Both the position numbers and the translations under genes were made by a program. The notes below the pieces were generated by a model. It was given only the letters and a program-made list of their open reading frames with translations. It searched no databases and had not been told where the DNA came from. This document shows positions 32,880-42,417 of a stretch of 64,000 bases of DNA, one piece after another. Where the stretch lies: assembly GCF_030252325.1 (NCBI RefSeq), contig NZ_CP126981.1, positions 4,030,001 through 4,094,000 of the forward strand. The letters run 5' to 3'. The DNA comes from Candidatus Mycobacterium wuenschmannii. GTDB taxonomy: Bacteria > Actinomycetota > Actinomycetes > Mycobacteriales > Mycobacteriaceae. Every line of letters starts with the position of its first letter. Position 1 is the first letter of the stretch.

Positions 32880-34529
32880 ATGAGCAAAGCCGCCGAGCTG
32901 ATAGTCAAGTGCCTGGAGAACGAGGGCGTCGAATATGTCTTCGGCCTACCGGGCGAGGAGAACATTCGCTTCGTGCAGGCGCTGGCGGCGTCGTCGAAGA
33001 TCCGGTACGTCCTGACCCGCCATGAGCAGGCGGCGTCGTTCATGGCCGAGATGTACGGCAGGGTCACCGGGCGGGCCGCGGTGGTCTCCGCCACGCTGGG
33101 CCCGGGCGCGATCAACATGCAGCTCGGTGTCGCCGACGCCACTACGAACAGCACGCCACTGGTCGCGATCTCCGCGCAGGTCGGTCAGACGCGGGAATAC
33201 AAGGAGTCGCACCAGTACGTCGACCTGGTGTCGATGTTCGCGCCGATCACTCGGTGGGCCGCCGACATCCCGACCGCGCAGGCGATACCGGAGATGGTGC
33301 GTAAGGCTTTCAAGCTCGCCGAGACCGAGCGGCCGGCCGCGGTGTACCTCGCGGTGCCCGAGCACATCGACGCCGACGACGACGACTATGAGCTGGGACC
33401 GTTGCCGCGCAACGTCGTTCACGCCGAGGCCCCGGCCTTCCGGCAGGTGGCGCGCGCCGTCGACATCTTGCGGCAGGCCAAGCGGCCGGTGGTGCTGGCC
33501 GGGCACGGCGCCGCTCGCGCCAACGCCACCGACGCCCTGGTCAGGTTTTCCGAGAAGTTCGACATCCCGGTGGCCAACACCTTCCACGGCAAGGGCGTCA
33601 TGCCCGACGATCATCCGAACGGCATCGGCGCGCTGGGCTTCATGCGGCACGACTATGTGAACTTCGGCTTCGACAACGCCGACGTCGTGATCGCGGTTGG
33701 CTACGAATTGCAGGAGTTCGATCCGGTCCGGATCAACCCCAAGGCCGATAAGAAGATAATCCACATCCACCGGTTCCCGGCCGAGGTCGATGCGCACTAC
33801 TCGGTCGACGTCGGAATCATCGGCGACATCAGCGCATCGCTCGATGCGCTTGCCGAGGCGCTTGACGATCACGTCTTCACCGCCGATCCGGAGATTCCCG
33901 GCGCCGGCCTGCTCAACGAGGAATTCACCGGTGGACAACAGGATTCGCGCTTCCCGCTGGCGCCCGCGCGGGTGGTCGCAGACACCCGTGCCGCGTTGGA
34001 CCGCAGCGACGTCGTGCTGGTCGACACCGGGGCCACCAAGATGTGGATGGCTCGGCTGTATCCGACGTACGAGGCCAATACCTGTCTGATCTCGAATGGC
34101 TTGTCCACCATGAGCTTCGCGTTGCCCGGAGCGATGGGGGTGAAGCTGGCCCGCCCGGATGCCAAGGTGCTGGCGGTGGTCGGTGATGGCGCATTTCTGA
34201 TGAACTCCCAGGAGATCGAAACCGCAGTCCGCGAGAAGATCCCGCTTGTGGTGCTGATCTGGGAGGACGGTGGCTACGGCCTGATCGAGTGGAAGATGGA
34301 TCTCGAACTCGGCGAGCATCACTACGTGAAGTTCGGTAACCCTGACATCGTGAAGTACGCGGAAAGCTTTGGCGCCAAAGGCTATCGGATCTCCGAGGCC
34401 GACGAGCTGCTACCGACGCTGCGGACCGCGCTGGCCGACGACGGGGTGTCGCTGATCTGCTGCCCGGTCGACTACTCCGACAATCTCCGGCTGACCGACC
34501 GACTCGGCGAGCTCGACGAGACGCTGTAG
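32880..34529 (+). CDS. Acetolactate synthase-like TPP-dependent enzyme
   Basis: 549 residues with the three-domain thiamine diphosphate fold. The activating Glu is in TRHEQAASFMAEMYGR, and the TPP/Mg motif is VGDGAFLMNSQEIETA near residues 435-450. The sequence is closest in feel to catabolic AlsS-type acetolactate synthases rather than FAD-dependent IlvB, and no small regulatory subunit gene is nearby. GGGAGG lies before the ATG. It precedes a LysR gene by six bases and an NAD-formate dehydrogenase. Other TPP decarboxylase or carboligase activities are possible. This block is absent from the corresponding place in M. tuberculosis. Confidence 0.82.
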   Translation: MSKAAELIVKCLENEGVEYVFGLPGEENIRFVQALAASSKIRYVLTRHEQAASFMAEMYGRVTGRAAVVSATLGPGAINMQLGVADATTNSTPLVAISAQVGQTREYKESHQYVDLVSMFAPITRWAADIPTAQAIPEMVRKAFKLAETERPAAVYLAVPEHIDADDDDYELGPLPRNVVHAEAPAFRQVARAVDILRQAKRPVVLAGHGAARANATDALVRFSEKFDIPVANTFHGKGVMPDDHPNGIGALGFMRHDYVNFGFDNADVVIAVGYELQEFDPVRINPKADKKIIHIHRFPAEVDAHYSVDVGIIGDISASLDALAEALDDHVFTADPEIPGAGLLNEEFTGGQQDSRFPLAPARVVADTRAALDRSDVVLVDTGATKMWMARLYPTYEANTCLISNGLSTMSFALPGAMGVKLARPDAKVLAVVGDGAFLMNSQEIETAVREKIPLVVLIWEDGGYGLIEWKMDLELGEHHYVKFGNPDIVKYAESFGAKGYRISEADELLPTLRTALADDGVSLICCPVDYSDNLRLTDRLGELDETL

Positions 34530-34535
34530 CGCCTC

Positions 34536-35444
34536 GTGCTGATCCGGCAGCTGGAGTATTTCGTCGCACTCGCCCGGGAGCGGCATTTCGCTCACGCCGC
34601 CGCCGCGTGCCACGTCTCCCAGCCGGCGCTCTCAGAAGCGATCCGCAAGCTGGAGCACGAGCTGAAAGTGCCGCTCGTGCGGCGCGGGCAGAAGTTCGAG
34701 GGCCTGACGCCGGAGGGCGAGCGGTTGGTGCACTGGGCCCGGCGGGTGCTGGCCGACTGCGACGCGCTGAAACAGGAAGTCACCGCGCTGCAGACCGGGC
34801 TGGTCGGCGAACTCCGGTTGGGCGTCGTCCCGGCGGCCGCGACCACCGTCGCGTTGCTGACCGATCCGTTCTGCGCCGCACACCCGCTGGTGCGGGTGGC
34901 GTTGAACACCAGCCTGCAGTCCGCCGAGATCGTCGAACAGATCTGCCGGTTCGAATTGGACGCCGGCATAATCTATTTCGAGCGCCAGGACATGGCCGAC
35001 CTGACTGTCACCCCGCTGTATCGCGAGCACCAGGTTCTGATCGCCGGCAACGAACTGCTCACCGCCAAGGCAGACTCGATCGGCTGGGCCGACGCGCTGC
35101 AATTGCCGCTGTGCCTGCTGACCGTGGGGATGCGGGGCCGCCGGCTGATCGACGATGCGCTGGCCGGCCAGGGTCTGGCCGTCACGCCGCAACTCGAGGC
35201 CGACTCGGTCGGCACGTTGCTGGCCCACGTCGCCACCGGGCGCTGGGCCAGCATCGTTCCGCACACCTGGGTGCACACCCTCGGCATGCCGGCGGGGGTG
35301 TCGGTTGTGCGGCTGCGCGAACCGTCCGTCGCCGCAACGTTGGCGCTGGTCACACTTACCGCCGAGCCCGGTTCCCCGGTCGCGCGTGCCTTGGTCGACA
35401 CCGCGCACGGGGCGGATCTGGCCACACTGCTCGACCAGCGATAG
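34536..35444 (+). CDS. LysR-family transcriptional regulator
   Basis: 302 residues. The N-terminal winged helix-turn-helix is textbook LysR (LIRQLEYFVALARERHF, CHVSQPALSEAIRKLEHEL) and a periplasmic-binding-protein-like effector domain follows. It starts with GTG at 34536, six bases after the TPP enzyme stop, and its own stop lies in a hairpin. Being in the same direction as its neighbours, rather than divergent, is less usual for LysR genes. It probably responds to a small carboxylate and controls this block, including the formate dehydrogenase 138 bases downstream. Confidence 0.88.
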   Translation: MLIRQLEYFVALARERHFAHAAAACHVSQPALSEAIRKLEHELKVPLVRRGQKFEGLTPEGERLVHWARRVLADCDALKQEVTALQTGLVGELRLGVVPAAATTVALLTDPFCAAHPLVRVALNTSLQSAEIVEQICRFELDAGIIYFERQDMADLTVTPLYREHQVLIAGNELLTAKADSIGWADALQLPLCLLTVGMRGRRLIDDALAGQGLAVTPQLEADSVGTLLAHVATGRWASIVPHTWVHTLGMPAGVSVVRLREPSVAATLALVTLTAEPGSPVARALVDTAHGADLATLLDQR

Positions 35445-35457
35445 GCCCCGCCTATCG
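35439..35457 (+). terminator. Hairpin overlapping the LysR stop codon
   Basis: CGATAGGC (35439-35446) and GCCTATCG (35450-35457) form a perfect 8-bp stem with a CCC loop, and the LysR TAG lies in the left arm. There is no T-tract. It would separate the TPP-LysR transcript from the formate dehydrogenase gene. Confidence 0.55.
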
Positions 35458-35582
35458 ACCGGTCGGAAATGCGTCTTGGACAGCCGCAGAGCCCGGGGAC
35501 GAGACTGGAGTCGATGAGAAAAGCAGCCATCCAAAAGCGTTGATCGACAAGGCATTCGGGTGGGCGACTCGAGGAGGATGTC

Positions 35583-36752
35583 ATGGCCAAGTGTGTGATG
35601 GTGCTATACCCGGACCCGGTCGACGGTTACCCGCCGAAGTACGCCCGTGACAGCATCCCCGAGATCCACAACTACCCCGGCGGCGACACCGTGCCGACGC
35701 CGTCGAAGATCGACTTCACTCCCGGTGCACTGCTGGGCTGCGTCTCCGGCGAACTGGGGTTGCGCAAGTTCTTCGAGGAGAACGGCCACGAACTCGTTGT
35801 CACGTCGGACAAGGACGGTCCGGATTCGGAGTTCGAGCGGGAGCTGACCGACGCCGATATCGTTATCTCCCAGCCTTTTTGGCCTGCATACCTGACCAAG
35901 GAGCGTATCGACAAGGCGCCCAAGCTGAAGTTGGCCCTGACCGCGGGCATCGGCTCCGACCACGTCGACCTCGACGCCGCGCAGCAGCACGGCATCACCG
36001 TCGCCGAGGTGACCTACAGCAACAGCATCAGCGTCGCCGAACACGCCGTCATGCAGATCCTGACCCTGGTGCGCAACTTCGTGCCGTCGCACCGCTGGGC
36101 CGCCGACGGCGGCTGGAACATCGCGGACTGCGTCGAGCGGGCCTACGACCTGGAGGGCATGGACGTCGGCGTGATCGCGGCCGGTCGGATCGGTCGCGCG
36201 GTGCTGCGCCGACTCGCCCCGTTCGACGTCAACCTGCACTACACCGACACTCACCGGCTCTCGCCCGACGTGGAGAAGGAACTCAACGTGACCTACCACC
36301 CGGACGTCGAGTCGCTGGTGCGCTCGGTCGACGTGGTGTCGGTGCACTCACCGCTGTACGCGGACACCCGTGCCATGTTCGACGAGAAGCTGATCAACTC
36401 GATGCGCCGCGGCTCCTACATCGTCAACACCGCGCGTGCGGAGGAGACTGTTCCGGAGGACATCGCGGCCGCACTGCGCAGCGGCCGGTTGGCGGGTTAC
36501 GCGGGCGACGTGTGGTTCCCGCAACCGCCCCCGGCGGATCACCCGTGGCGGACCATGCCCAACAACGCGATGACCCCGCACGTGTCCGGAACCACGTTGT
36601 CCGCGCAGGCCCGCTACGCCGCGGGCACCCGCGAGATCCTGGAGTCGTTCTTCGCGGGCACGCAGATCAGGCCCGAGTACCTGATCGTGGAAGGCGGCAA
36701 GCTGGCCGGCACGGGAGCTACGTCTTACCAGAAGCAGAAACCGTCGAAGTAG
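35583..36752 (+). CDS. NAD-dependent formate dehydrogenase
   Basis: 389 residues, D-2-hydroxyacid dehydrogenase superfamily, closely similar to the Pseudomonas/methylotroph metal-free formate dehydrogenases. It converts formate and NAD to CO2 and NADH. The NAD fold is DVGVIAAGRIGRAVLRRLAPF. The active-site Pro (QPFWPAYL), Asn (TYSNSISVAEH), Arg (VNTARAE), Gln (WFPQPPP) and His (TPHVSGTT) are all present. The loop after Arg is AEET where known enzymes have GKLC, which may alter kinetics. A GAGGAGG site precedes the ATG. The 3' end overlaps the convergent aftD by 35 bases. It may supply NADH from formate. Confidence 0.92.
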   Translation: MAKCVMVLYPDPVDGYPPKYARDSIPEIHNYPGGDTVPTPSKIDFTPGALLGCVSGELGLRKFFEENGHELVVTSDKDGPDSEFERELTDADIVISQPFWPAYLTKERIDKAPKLKLALTAGIGSDHVDLDAAQQHGITVAEVTYSNSISVAEHAVMQILTLVRNFVPSHRWAADGGWNIADCVERAYDLEGMDVGVIAAGRIGRAVLRRLAPFDVNLHYTDTHRLSPDVEKELNVTYHPDVESLVRSVDVVSVHSPLYADTRAMFDEKLINSMRRGSYIVNTARAEETVPEDIAAALRSGRLAGYAGDVWFPQPPPADHPWRTMPNNAMTPHVSGTTLSAQARYAAGTREILESFFAGTQIRPEYLIVEGGKLAGTGATSYQKQKPSK

Positions 36753-39700
36753 CCACCGCGGCAAGGGAAATCAGTGCCAGCAGCTGCACCCAGGGGGAGT
36801 GCCCGGCGTATCCGTCGACCGATCGCCACGGATGCCGCGACAACACCGCACCGGCCAGAATCAGTCCGCCGGCGCTCGCCCACCTGGTGGCTTGGGCGAG
36901 CCGTTGCGGCCGGTCGCGCAGCGTCCACCGCAAACCCAGTGCGGCACAGACGATCACCACGCCGGCCCACCCGGCGATCAGGAAGCCGGCACCCAGCACC
37001 GGGGCGGCTGCCCAGGGCCCGGGCGTCCACGGCGAGGCCGCCGCGTCGTCGACTCGGCGGCGCGCGGGCCACCACGCCAGCAGCGCAAGCAGCGGCAGCA
37101 GCGCCAATCCGCTCGCCAGGCCCGCCCGGTAGAGCGCGTTGGGAGCAAAGGTCAGCGTGATGGTGCCCGACGCGCCGGCCGGCACGATCCAGCCCTGCTG
37201 CCATCCGTTGACCGTCAACGGTTTCAGCCGGTCGCCGGTTCCGGTGCGGGCAACCCAGCCCGGGTTGACGCTTTCCGGGACGACCAGCACACGCGCCGTC
37301 TTCGACTCTGGCGCAATCACTTCGCGGTGGGCGGGCCCCCACGCCCCGGTGCGCACCGGCGTCGCGGAGGTCGAGGGCGCGGTGTCCGGTCCGGTCAGCT
37401 CCGCGCCGTCGACGACGAACTGCGATCCCGGGCTGATCACCAACTCCTGCTGACCGGCGGGCAGCTGGATCGGTTCGCTGTCGCACGGCCGGGCGCTGAC
37501 CGGGGTGCCGTCCAGCAGAGCGCCGACGTCCGTGTGCACCTCGGTGTGCACGAACCGGCCGGCGATCGCGATGATCGGGCCGTGGTCGCAGTCGACGGCT
37601 ATCGCACGATCGCGGTTGCGGGACGCGTCGGCGGCGGCGATCGGCGCCCCGTCCGTGCCCAGGGCGGCGACCTCGGCCAGGCCGGGGGGCTTCAGTTGGT
37701 CGAAGCCCAGCGCGGTCCGGTCGATCACGTCTTTCCAGTCCAGCAGGCTGATCGTGACGGTGTCGGTGACTCGCGGCTGCAGCGAAAGCAGCTGCGGCCC
37801 CGACGTTCCCACTGCCCGGACCTGGGGCCCGGCGCCGAGGTCGACGGCTACCAGGGTGGGGTGCGCGGGCACCGACGACGAGCTGGGGGTGAGACGCAGT
37901 CCGGTGACCTCGGTGGCTCGCGGCAGGTTCAGCCTGAGTGTCGGAGGCGTCTTGTGCTGGGTGACGCGCTGCGGCGCTGTCCAGGCGGTGGCCGGGTCGC
38001 CGTCGGTGGCGGCGTAGGCCGCGCCGAGCACGTCGACCGAGTCGGCGTCACCATGCGCCTGGGTGGTATCCGGCTCGGCGACGAGGTCCGCGAGCTTGGG
38101 TCCCGAGCGGGCGCGCACCCAGATCGTCGGCGTCACCGAGATCGGCGCAGGCACGCTCAGGGTGCGGCTGAAGCTGGCGGGTGACTCGGCGGCCAGCGCC
38201 ATCGACGGCGCGCACTGCATGTGGTTCAGGCCCATCGCACAGCCCGGCCGGCCTAGCGGCTCGGCGCCCAGATCCCATTGCGCGACAGCAGTATTGGGTG
38301 GAGGCGGCGGGACGAGCGCGGTGTGCCGGATGTTGATCGGATGGGCGTAACCCTTGGCGTCGTACTGGGTGATGGACAGGTCGGTGATCGCGAACTGGAC
38401 CCCGGGCGACCCGTCGTCGGTACCGATCGCAGTGATGCGCACCCACGGGGTCTCGCCGTAGGGCAGCGCGGCGGTGACCGGTTTGCCTGCCTCGTCGAAC
38501 CGCAGTGTCGTTGTGCCGGTGATGGTCTCGATCTCGACGCGGCGGACTTGGGCGCCCACCGTGGTCGCGCTGGGCGCGATGGTGATGACGCTGTTGGTCA
38601 CCGGGTGGTCGAAGTCGACCTGTAGCCACTGGCCGACGGCCGACTGCAAGGCGTTGGACACCCACGCCGTCGCCGAGTCGGCGTCGATCGCCGCGGCGGG
38701 AGATGCGGCGGTCGCGACGTCCGGCAGCGCCGTCGAGTCGGACGACGAACTCGACGCCGTCAGCCGGCCACCGGTCCACGCGCCGCGGACGGTGTCGGCG
38801 CCGGGGCTCGGATAGTCCGGCACCCGGTTGAACGTGTGCCGGGCGTCGCCCTCGGCGCGGATCGCCGACGAGTGCTCGTCGACCCGGCCGTAGTCGGTCT
38901 CCCGCGCCAGCGGCGTATCCGTCACGGTCGCAACGGGAATCGGCAGGTCCGCGGCCACCGCGTCGGCGGTCAACATCGCCGGGCCCAGCGGTGGCTGCCC
39001 GGATAGCCGGCGGCGTTCGTCGAGGCGTAGCAGCGATTCCGGTCCGCCGGCCACGCGCGGCATCGCGTCGACGTCGGCAAGATACGGTCCACCGGCGGAT
39101 CCGTCGACGCGGTAGACCTCTACGGCGGGGTATCGCGGGCGCAGGCCGCTGTCGGAGACGAAACCCGCCACGGGCTCCGACCCGACCGGATCACCGAACT
39201 GTGCCACCTTGCGCAGCCGCGGCGACCCCTCGACGGCCCGGTGCACCAGGATCGGACGGGCCGACCGGGACGCATCCGGGTCCAGGTCGTTACGCACGAC
39301 GAGATACGAAATACCTTGCGTGGCAAGCGTATCGGCCAAGCCGGCGGACGGCGTCCCGGCGGCGAAAAGGCGCTGCACCGAATCCAGCGCGCGGATGGTC
39401 TGCGGCGGGGTCAACGGGATGGAATCGCGCACCCCCCAGGGGCTGCGGCCGAGCACCTGCAGTGGCTCGTCGTGGCTGGTGCCCCACAGTTGAGTGGCGA
39501 ACGGCGCACCGGGCACGACCAGCACGCGGCCCGGCGACGGGGTGCCGGTGTTGTGCTGGTCGAGCCAGTCGGCAGTCTCGTGCCAGTACGGCGGGATTGC
39601 GGTGAAAGTCCCGGGCGGGGCGATCCGGCCCGTCCACGCCAGCGACGTACCGGCCGTCAACGCGGTCAGCACGACGATCCCGACCGCGACCCGCCTGTCG

Positions 39701-40929
39701 CGCTCGGGATGCGCAAACACATTCAGCCACAACGCTTTCGGCGCGCTTCCCGGTAGCGGGACCCGGCCCAGCAGCTGGGCCAACCCCAATACCACCGGGA
39801 TGCGGATCAGTGACTCCAGCTTGTGCACGTTGCGAATCGGTGCGCCGCCGGCGTCCAGGAAGGCCTGAACCTGTTGCGCCACAGGCGAACCCATACCGCC
39901 GCTGTAGCCAACGCCCAGCAACACCATGCCGACCAGCAACATCGTCACCAACCGGCCACGGGCGGGCAGCCCCGACATTGCCAGGCCGGCCAGCCCGGCC
40001 GCTGCCACCAGGCAGGTGGCCAGGATCGCGACCGACCCGGTGACCAGCGGCGCTCCCGCGGTGGCGTTGGGCGCCACGAACGGGGTCCAGCTGTCGGTGC
40101 CGCGCAGCACCTCGACCACCGACGACCATTGCGTGGTCACCCCGGACGATTCGATGAAATCCAGGAACGGTGGGCTGATCCGGGCCATCAGGATCAGGGC
40201 CACCAGCCACCACGTCATGGCCAGCGCCATCGCCGGAACCAGCCACGCGGTGTAGCGCCACCAGCGGCGGTCGGGCCGGTGGCAAGCCCACCAGATCACC
40301 GCGGGCAGGCAGCCGGCCAGTGTCGCGATCGCGTTGACCGCGCCCATCAGTGCGACCGCCACCCCGGCCTGGCCCGCTAGCCGGCGCACCGAACGCCCGT
40401 CCCGCAGCGCCAGGATCGTCGGGAGCAACACCCAGGGCGCCAACATGATCGGCAGGGTCTCCGACGAGATCGACCCCAACGTGGTCAGCACCCGCGGCGA
40501 CAGCGCGAAACCCGTGGCCGCAATGACGCGCGACGTCGGGCTGCCGATGCCGAGCGCCTCGGCGACCCGGAGCAAGCCCCAGAAGCCAACGGTCAGCAGC
40601 AGCGCCCACCACAGCCGCTGCGTGACCCAGCCCGGCAGCCCGAGCAGATGGCCGGCCAGAAAGAAGCTGCCGTGCGGGAAGAGGTAGCCGTAGGCCTGAT
40701 TCTGCGCCTGCCCGAAGGGCAGCTCGCTGTTCCACAGATTGGTTGCACGGGCCAGAAAGCGCAGTGGGTTGGCGGTCAGGTCGAGTTTGGTGTCCGGGGA
40801 GATCCGGCCGGGCGACGAGCCGAAGCTCAGTGCCAGAGCGACCGAGGTGACCAGCCACAGCCACCGTCGCGACAACGGCTCAACCTGGATTCCGAGTCTC
40901 AGATCGCGCCGACTGTGCAGGTTATGCAC
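36718..40929 (-). CDS. aftD: Arabinofuranosyltransferase AftD
   Basis: About 1403 residues, matching the known very large GT-C transferase that adds arabinofuranose residues from decaprenyl-phosphate-arabinose to arabinogalactan and lipoarabinomannan. The N-terminal 420 residues are polytopic membrane helices with the conserved first-loop acidic residues in SPDTKLDLTANPL. Then come large extracytoplasmic carbohydrate-binding domains and a C-terminal membrane pair (LYRAGLASGLALLPLLALLAWW). The frame starts at GTG 40929; the mature family start aligns about 16 residues later, so the true start may be shorter. It is convergent with the formate dehydrogenase. A 57-residue membrane protein precedes it as in M. 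tuberculosis Rv0236A-Rv0236c. Confidence 0.93.
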   Translation of the reverse strand: MHNLHSRRDLRLGIQVEPLSRRWLWLVTSVALALSFGSSPGRISPDTKLDLTANPLRFLARATNLWNSELPFGQAQNQAYGYLFPHGSFFLAGHLLGLPGWVTQRLWWALLLTVGFWGLLRVAEALGIGSPTSRVIAATGFALSPRVLTTLGSISSETLPIMLAPWVLLPTILALRDGRSVRRLAGQAGVAVALMGAVNAIATLAGCLPAVIWWACHRPDRRWWRYTAWLVPAMALAMTWWLVALILMARISPPFLDFIESSGVTTQWSSVVEVLRGTDSWTPFVAPNATAGAPLVTGSVAILATCLVAAAGLAGLAMSGLPARGRLVTMLLVGMVLLGVGYSGGMGSPVAQQVQAFLDAGGAPIRNVHKLESLIRIPVVLGLAQLLGRVPLPGSAPKALWLNVFAHPERDRRVAVGIVVLTALTAGTSLAWTGRIAPPGTFTAIPPYWHETADWLDQHNTGTPSPGRVLVVPGAPFATQLWGTSHDEPLQVLGRSPWGVRDSIPLTPPQTIRALDSVQRLFAAGTPSAGLADTLATQGISYLVVRNDLDPDASRSARPILVHRAVEGSPRLRKVAQFGDPVGSEPVAGFVSDSGLRPRYPAVEVYRVDGSAGGPYLADVDAMPRVAGGPESLLRLDERRRLSGQPPLGPAMLTADAVAADLPIPVATVTDTPLARETDYGRVDEHSSAIRAEGDARHTFNRVPDYPSPGADTVRGAWTGGRLTASSSSSDSTALPDVATAASPAAAIDADSATAWVSNALQSAVGQWLQVDFDHPVTNSVITIAPSATTVGAQVRRVEIETITGTTTLRFDEAGKPVTAALPYGETPWVRITAIGTDDGSPGVQFAITDLSITQYDAKGYAHPINIRHTALVPPPPPNTAVAQWDLGAEPLGRPGCAMGLNHMQCAPSMALAAESPASFSRTLSVPAPISVTPTIWVRARSGPKLADLVAEPDTTQAHGDADSVDVLGAAYAATDGDPATAWTAPQRVTQHKTPPTLRLNLPRATEVTGLRLTPSSSSVPAHPTLVAVDLGAGPQVRAVGTSGPQLLSLQPRVTDTVTISLLDWKDVIDRTALGFDQLKPPGLAEVAALGTDGAPIAAADASRNRDRAIAVDCDHGPIIAIAGRFVHTEVHTDVGALLDGTPVSARPCDSEPIQLPAGQQELVISPGSQFVVDGAELTGPDTAPSTSATPVRTGAWGPAHREVIAPESKTARVLVVPESVNPGWVARTGTGDRLKPLTVNGWQQGWIVPAGASGTITLTFAPNALYRAGLASGLALLPLLALLAWWPARRRVDDAAASPWTPGPWAAAPVLGAGFLIAGWAGVVIVCAALGLRWTLRDRPQRLAQATRWASAGGLILAGAVLSRHPWRSVDGYAGHSPWVQLLALISLAAVATSTVSASGKT

Positions 40930-40975
40930 AGGGTTTCGGGCTTTTCACGCTCACAACCTGCACAGTGGGCGGCAG

Positions 40976-41149
40976 TTAACTGCGGTTGCCGTACTCGACC
41001 CGGTTGAGCACCGACGACTGCGGGTCGCCTCCGGGGAGCGGCGGCTTGGTGTCCTGCTGGACCATCAACGTGATCCCGAAGATCGCGGCCGCGCCCAGCA
41101 GCAGGCCGACCACAACACTGGCGGCGGCGGGCGCGACGAAGCGATTCAT
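40976..41149 (-). CDS. 57-residue single-pass membrane protein (Rv0236A-like)
   Basis: Short protein beginning MNRFVAPAAASVVVGLLLG, one transmembrane or signal-anchor helix, then QQDTKPPLPGG and a polar tail ending EYGNRS. The ATG at 41149 is far inside a longer open frame that runs antisense through lpqI; only the 57-residue version makes sense and it has the same length as Rv0236A as recalled. It is 46 bases upstream of aftD on the same strand, so it may be an AftD partner or small secreted protein. Function unknown. Confidence 0.8.
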   Translation of the reverse strand: MNRFVAPAAASVVVGLLLGAAAIFGITLMVQQDTKPPLPGGDPQSSVLNRVEYGNRS

Positions 41150-41201
41150 AGCTGCCCAACCTAGCAGCATGGCGGGCCTGAGCCCATGACAGCATGGCCT
41201 G

Positions 41202-42356
41202 ATGACTTTGCCGCGCAGCCTCGCCGTGATTGCCGCCGCCACGGTGCTGATGACGGGGTGCGGCCACCCGGCCCCCAAGCCCGCGCCGTCGACGTCCTCG
41301 CCGACGGTCCAGGCCCAACCGCCGGTGAGATCGGCCTGCGGCGACCCGACGCTGCTGCCGCCGCGGGAGAAGCTGGCCCAGCTGCTCATGGTCGGCGTCC
41401 GCGACGGCGACGACGCCACGGCCGTGGTGACGAAATACCACGTCGGTGGCATCTTCTTCGGCAGCTGGACCGACCCCAGGATCCTGGGCCCCAACCTGTC
41501 CCGGGACCTGAGCGTGAGCACGGCGCTGCCGGTCGCGGTCAGTGTCGACGAGGAGGGCGGTCGGGTGTCGCGGCTGTCCAAGCAGTTGGGGCCGGCGCCT
41601 TCGGCTCGCGAGCTGGCCAAGCACTACACCCCCGAGCAGGTCTACGGGATGGCGCTCGACCGCGGCCACCGGATGCGCGGCCTCGGTATCACCATTGATT
41701 TCGCCCCCGACACGGACGTGGTCGAGGACGACGTTGCCGACGACACCGTGATCGGCGACCGGTCGTTCGGCGCCGACCCCGCGAAGGTCGTCGAGTACGC
41801 CCGCCAGTACGCCCGCGGGCTGCGCGACGCCGAGATCCTGCCGGTGTTCAAGCACTTTCCGGGCCATGGCCACGGGTCGGGCGATTCGCACACCGGGTCG
41901 GTGATCGTCACGCCGCCGCTGGCGCAGTTGCAGGACAAAGACCTGGTGCCCTACCGAGTGCTACTGGCGGAGCCGGGCAAGCAGGGCGCGATGGTCGGCC
42001 ATCTGCAGGTGCCCGGCCTCACCGGCGACGAACCCGCCAGCGTCAGCCAAAAAGCCGTACAGATGCTGCGGACCGGCTCCGGATACAACGGCCCGCACTT
42101 CGACGGCCCGATCTTCAGCGACGACCTTTCCAGCATGGCCGCCATCAAGGACCACTACACCGTGCCCGAAGCGGTCCTGCGCACCTTGCAGTCCGGTACC
42201 GACGTGGCGCTGTGGATCACCACCGACGAGGTGCCCGCGGTTCTGGACCGACTGCAGAAGGCCTTGGACGCCAAGGAATTGAAGATGTCCGACGTCGACG
42301 ACTCCGTCCGGCGCATCGAGAAGTTCAAAGGCCACAAGGCCGACTGCGGGCCGTAA
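41202..42356 (+). CDS. lpqI: LpqI, lipoprotein beta-N-acetylglucosaminidase (GH3)
   Basis: 384 residues. A signal peptide with lipobox LMTGC (Cys20) shows export and lipid anchoring. The GH3/NagZ-like domain has VDEEGGRVSRL, the mobile His loop KHFPGHGHGSGDSH and the nucleophile Asp in FSDDLSSMAAI. In mycobacteria this enzyme removes GlcNAc from muropeptides and takes part in peptidoglycan recycling. Neighbours (AftD side, TetR side) match M. tuberculosis Rv0237. Divergent from the 57-residue gene with a 52-base gap. Confidence 0.93.
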   Translation: MTLPRSLAVIAAATVLMTGCGHPAPKPAPSTSSPTVQAQPPVRSACGDPTLLPPREKLAQLLMVGVRDGDDATAVVTKYHVGGIFFGSWTDPRILGPNLSRDLSVSTALPVAVSVDEEGGRVSRLSKQLGPAPSARELAKHYTPEQVYGMALDRGHRMRGLGITIDFAPDTDVVEDDVADDTVIGDRSFGADPAKVVEYARQYARGLRDAEILPVFKHFPGHGHGSGDSHTGSVIVTPPLAQLQDKDLVPYRVLLAEPGKQGAMVGHLQVPGLTGDEPASVSQKAVQMLRTGSGYNGPHFDGPIFSDDLSSMAAIKDHYTVPEAVLRTLQSGTDVALWITTDEVPAVLDRLQKALDAKELKMSDVDDSVRRIEKFKGHKADCGP

Positions 42357-42417
42357 TTCGGCGGCGCGACCCCGGATTGCTTACTCTGAACGGGCGCGTT
42401 GGCGAGAAGGGGACAGC

